Assembly: GCA_014529385.2 (NCBI GenBank)
Contig: CM043951.1
Coordinates: 108,360,469-108,422,468 of the forward strand
Reading direction: 5' to 3'
DNA: 62,000 nt
DNA from: Adiantum capillus-veneris
Lineage: Eukaryota; Streptophyta; Polypodiopsida; Polypodiales; Pteridaceae
The notes beneath the pieces were generated by a model. The model did no database searches. It saw nothing but the letters and a program-made list of their open reading frames with translations, and had not been told where the DNA came from. Below are positions 59,299 to 62,000 of the stretch, piece after piece; the stretch's first letter is position 1; each line of letters begins with the position of its first letter. The position numbers and the translations under genes were made by a program.

Positions 59299-59784
59299 GA
59301 AAATGTACAAATGTTAAAAATGAACAAAGTTTTTATCTTATAAGACTCTCTTTTTCTTTATTGTGCACAAAAATGAAGTAGTATGCATGCTTAGATCAAG
59401 TTTGCGGAGACAACGTCCCCCAAACACCAAGTAGAGCTTGTCACTCCACTGTGGAAGATTGATAGGACTAATGTGCAGACATGCTTGCGGCAGCTTAGGC
59501 TCTCAAGCGGCAAATGTACTAGTCATCCATTCTGGAACGATGTTGTAGGGTAACATAGGGATCCTCTACCCGCTAGGAAAAGGACTAATTAATATGATTT
59601 ATCTTCTCTAGCCCATAGTCGAGGATGACTATGCTTTCAAGAGAGAGGTAATGTCATTATAACTAATATCTAATTCTCCTAAATGATTTTCTCATGTTAA
59701 TCTGATCATTTAATATGGGGAAGTTCCAGGGGAGAAAAAGTTAGAATATTGGTTAAGCTGGCAGACCGGCCACAACACGGATCC
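59299..59784 (+). other. Chromovirus 3' untranslated region
   Basis: About 490 bp between the last pol codon and the polypurine tract without a supportable gene. Confidence 0.5.
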
Positions 59785-59799
59785 AAAGGGGGGGGCATC
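59785..59799 (+). promoter_or_regulatory. Chromovirus polypurine tract
   Basis: AAAGGGGGGGGCATC immediately before the proposed right LTR start TGCAAAAG at 59800. Confidence 0.6.
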
Positions 59800-61232
59800 T
59801 GCAAAAGAGCAATGTGCAACAATGGGCTAAAACGACCCTAACGTTCAGCCCATTAAGACTTACAAAATGCTAAGGTTCCAAAATTCAAAGGTTGTGTCCA
59901 ATGGTAAAAAAGCTTAGGAAATTGGATGCTTTGTGTGTATCCCAAAAAGTCTTCACAAACTCTTTCATAGGAGGGGGCGAGCCCACGAAGTAGGGGATGA
60001 GAGATAAACACCCACACACACACACACACACACACAAGCTTCCTTTGTACACAAGGGGAAAGAGGGACACATGTCAGCTCCCTAGCCCAGATGCTTACAA
60101 GGTGTACTGAAATCCTATTGGATGGCCATGCTGGTTGACCAATGAGAATTAGGCTAGAGTAAATCTAGTTTAATTAATTTATAAACACTTAATAAAAGAA
60201 CCAATAAGAATTAAGCTCTCTAGAAGACTATTGGATAGTCTCCGAAGGGGTCCAATGAGCATTCATCAACCTAATGGCTAGCCGGATTCCTATTATCCAA
60301 GAGACAAAGTGGTCCAATGAGAGTTTTGTTACATTAATTAATTATTTAAAGCTCTCACAAAAGGGGAAAGGGGGACAAATGTCAGAAGGCTATCACTTAT
60401 GCTCCTGAAATCGTATTGGCTAGGCCTCGGGAGGTCCAACGGGGTGTTTTCATAAGCAAATAGCAAGAGGGATTGACCAAGAGTGAGAGGGGCCTGATTT
60501 TCTCAAGGCATTATTCACTTACACACTCACACAATCTATGTGTGGAGCAAGAAGACTCTCTCTCTCTCTCTTCTGAAGCTTTAATGGAAAGCTTACCACC
60601 TACTCCAAGCTTGTGAGAAGGGAGGCCTACACCAACAACTCTTGGCTTTGTGATGCAAATCCAACCAAGATCCAAGCTTGAATGCATGCTCATCTCCTCT
60701 ACCATGCTAATTACTAAGCTAAGCTATGCTAATGTGAGTGATTATGTGAGGAGATGTACATCTTTCTCGTAAGAATACTCCCTCCTCTCAATCTACTCTC
60801 ATACCCCGCTAGCTCTCACCATCTTCGAAGGTGTGTGAGGTCTTGGGTCTGAGACCGTGAGGGAATTGATGTTGTGTTCAATAAGTGTTGTGCTTAGTGC
60901 TTGAATTTTCCATCTTCATAGCACTAGCTAGTATTAAGGAACACAAAGAATTGTATTGTAAAATGTCTCTCTTGATGGGAGAAACCATAATACAAAGCCT
61001 TTTGGAGGGGGGACCGGCTCCATGTAAATCCGGTCCTCAACTATTGTCAATAGCTTAATTTCTCTCTCTTTTGAAGTATTGTTCATACTATCTTACTAGG
61101 TGTTATACTTTTTGTTGCTCTCTCCACCCAAGCACTCTTGTTATTCTCATTAGGAATCTATTCTAATGAAATTCTCACTATGTTCATGCTATTTTCCACT
61201 ACACACAAGTTACTAGACCATTAAATGTTACA
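59800..61232 (+). repeat. Right LTR of the chromovirus
   Basis: About 1433 bp, ending TGTTACA. Its 3' 820 bp match 53584-54401. The start is set by the polypurine tract and a TG dinucleotide, because the left copy lacks this part. Inside, a segment near 60050-60125 (GGGGAAAGAGGGACACATGTC...CTGAAATCCTATTGG) is partly repeated at about 60362-60415. A CA tract lies at 60012-60035. Confidence 0.75.
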
Positions 61233-61256
61233 TAGGGAGGGAGAAAAAGAGGTGGT

Positions 61257-61430
61257 ATGGAGCAAGTGGCAGCCAACCGTCAGCACAAAACATCAGGGCC
61301 CTACACTAGATATGGAGTTAAACCACGTTGTATGTACACAGAATGGAGAGAGAGTAAAAGGAGGGAGCCACCATGGTTTTGCAAGGAATGCAGAGCCATA
61401 AAACCCGCATACTCTCATGACCTCAATTAA
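61257..61430 (+). CDS. Unrecognised 57-residue ORF
   Basis: Just past the chromovirus. It encodes a basic peptide with cysteines in PRCMYTEW and PPWFCKECRAIK. The CxxC pair is suggestive of a zinc-binding piece, but I recognise no family. It may be an exon fragment of the locus the chromovirus landed in, or chance. Confidence 0.2.
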   Translation: MEQVAANRQHKTSGPYTRYGVKPRCMYTEWRESKRREPPWFCKECRAIKPAYSHDLN

Positions 61431-62000
61431 CTACATGGTTAGGTATTGGTATGGTCCCACCTTAGTCAATACAAGCCACTATCCTTGCAGGGCAAAATGT
61501 CCCCTTTAGTTTACAAGGTAAAGCTACCATAAGGTCCTCAAAAAACTCTTTACTCAAGCCAGTAGTACACTCTGGGTATCCCCGGCTAGTAGTCCCAACA
61601 AAAGAAAATTACAATCAAGCTAGAACTAGCCATAAATGTGTGTGTGTGTGTGTGTGTATTAGAAATGTATTTATATATATATACACACATGCATATTTAT
61701 TTATGCATATATAGGAATGTATATGTTCTTGGCAAACGACATGCAAAGCCTACTCCAAATAAATTCAGAATGGTCTCCACGTTTTTTTGAAGAACGACGC
61801 GTAGAGGCCATTCCAAAAAAAAATCGAGTGGCATCTACGCGCCATTCGTCAAAAACCACTTATATTGGTTTTTTGGGGTTTTGTCCCTCTTCAAGTGTCA
61901 GAATGAGGCATGTAGATATTCGTGTTTTAGGTTTTTGGCCGCTCCGGATGCTTTGGAGGTGTTAAAAATTTCAAATTCTACCACTAGATGAAAGTTTTGA
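61431..62000. other. Flanking sequence without recognised gene
   Basis: Contains a TG tract (about 61638-61658) and AT-rich runs. An imperfect inverted repeat lies around ACGCGTAGAGGCCATTC (about 61798-61815) and GAGTGGCATCTACGCG (about 61826-61841). No LTR, terminal repeat or coding family identified. Confidence 0.4.

Larger units (their letters stand above)
53584..61232 (+). mobile_element. Chromovirus-type Ty3/gypsy LTR retrotransposon, heavily decayed
   Basis: Left LTR remnant 53584-54401, primer-binding site for initiator-Met-type tRNA, gag remnant, protease, reverse transcriptase, RNase H, integrase with a C-terminal chromodomain, polypurine tract, and right LTR about 59800-61232. The left LTR begins abruptly at the CACTA-2 end, so its 5' part should lie beyond the other end of CACTA-2, outside the window. 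Many stops and frameshifts place it as the oldest layer. Confidence 0.88.

Overview
The window looks like a stretch of intergenic heterochromatin from a vascular plant nuclear genome. The evidence is plant-type Ty3/gypsy LTR retrotransposons (a dual-RNase H Tat-like lineage and a chromodomain chromovirus), a plant CACTA (En/Spm-type) transposon family with GT-AG introns, AT-rich composition and many GA/GT/AT microsatellites. The species cannot be named from the sequence. There are no bacterial-type operons and no complete ordinary host gene. Nearly all 62 kb is transposons inserted into transposons.

Layout, left to right. (1) 1-18133: a head-to-tail array of one non-autonomous LTR element on the minus strand, LTR-internal-LTR-internal-LTR-internal-LTR with a period of about 5.23 kb. 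Each internal region carries one intact 729-codon Gag-like ORF. (2) 18195-23908: a second LTR element (+) with decayed gag and protease and no reverse transcriptase or integrase. (3) 23913-25724 and 51340-53583: two halves of one CACTA copy (CACTA-2, +), carrying the DUF4218/DUF4216 part of the TNP2-like gene and the second CACTA gene. (4) 25725-51335: a plus-strand member of the same non-autonomous LTR family as the array. It splits CACTA-2 and is itself split twice. (4a) CACTA-1 (27864-34076) sits in its left LTR with a TGA target duplication. (4b) A longer pol-bearing relative (36017-47599, minus) sits in its gag ORF with an ATGT duplication. (5) 53584-61232: a decayed chromovirus (+) whose left LTR is broken by the right end of CACTA-2. 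(6) 61233-62000: flanking DNA without a recognised gene.

The inferred nesting order, oldest first, is chromovirus, then CACTA-2, then the plus-strand LTR element and (probably) element 2 and the array, then CACTA-1 and the pol-bearing element. This order follows from which element interrupts which and from the matched target-site duplications.

How the parts relate. The pol-bearing element and the Gag-only elements share LTR, primer-binding site, polypurine tract and a small hairpin beside that tract, but their Gag proteins differ strongly. This looks like an autonomous lineage and a non-autonomous partner that uses its polymerase. The copy seen here is itself broken (frameshift, stops, part of the reverse transcriptase replaced). 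CACTA-1 and CACTA-2 are complementary: CACTA-1 lacks the DUF4218 region that CACTA-2 keeps. CACTA-1 also carries what reads as a captured fragment of a host heavy-metal-associated (HMA/HIPP-type) gene at 32643-33002. The most useful leads are that captured fragment, the tandem LTR array with its uninterrupted Gag-plus-unknown-C-terminus ORF, the LTR-sharing pair, and the hairpins in the CACTA-1 terminus and beside the LTR-element polypurine tract.
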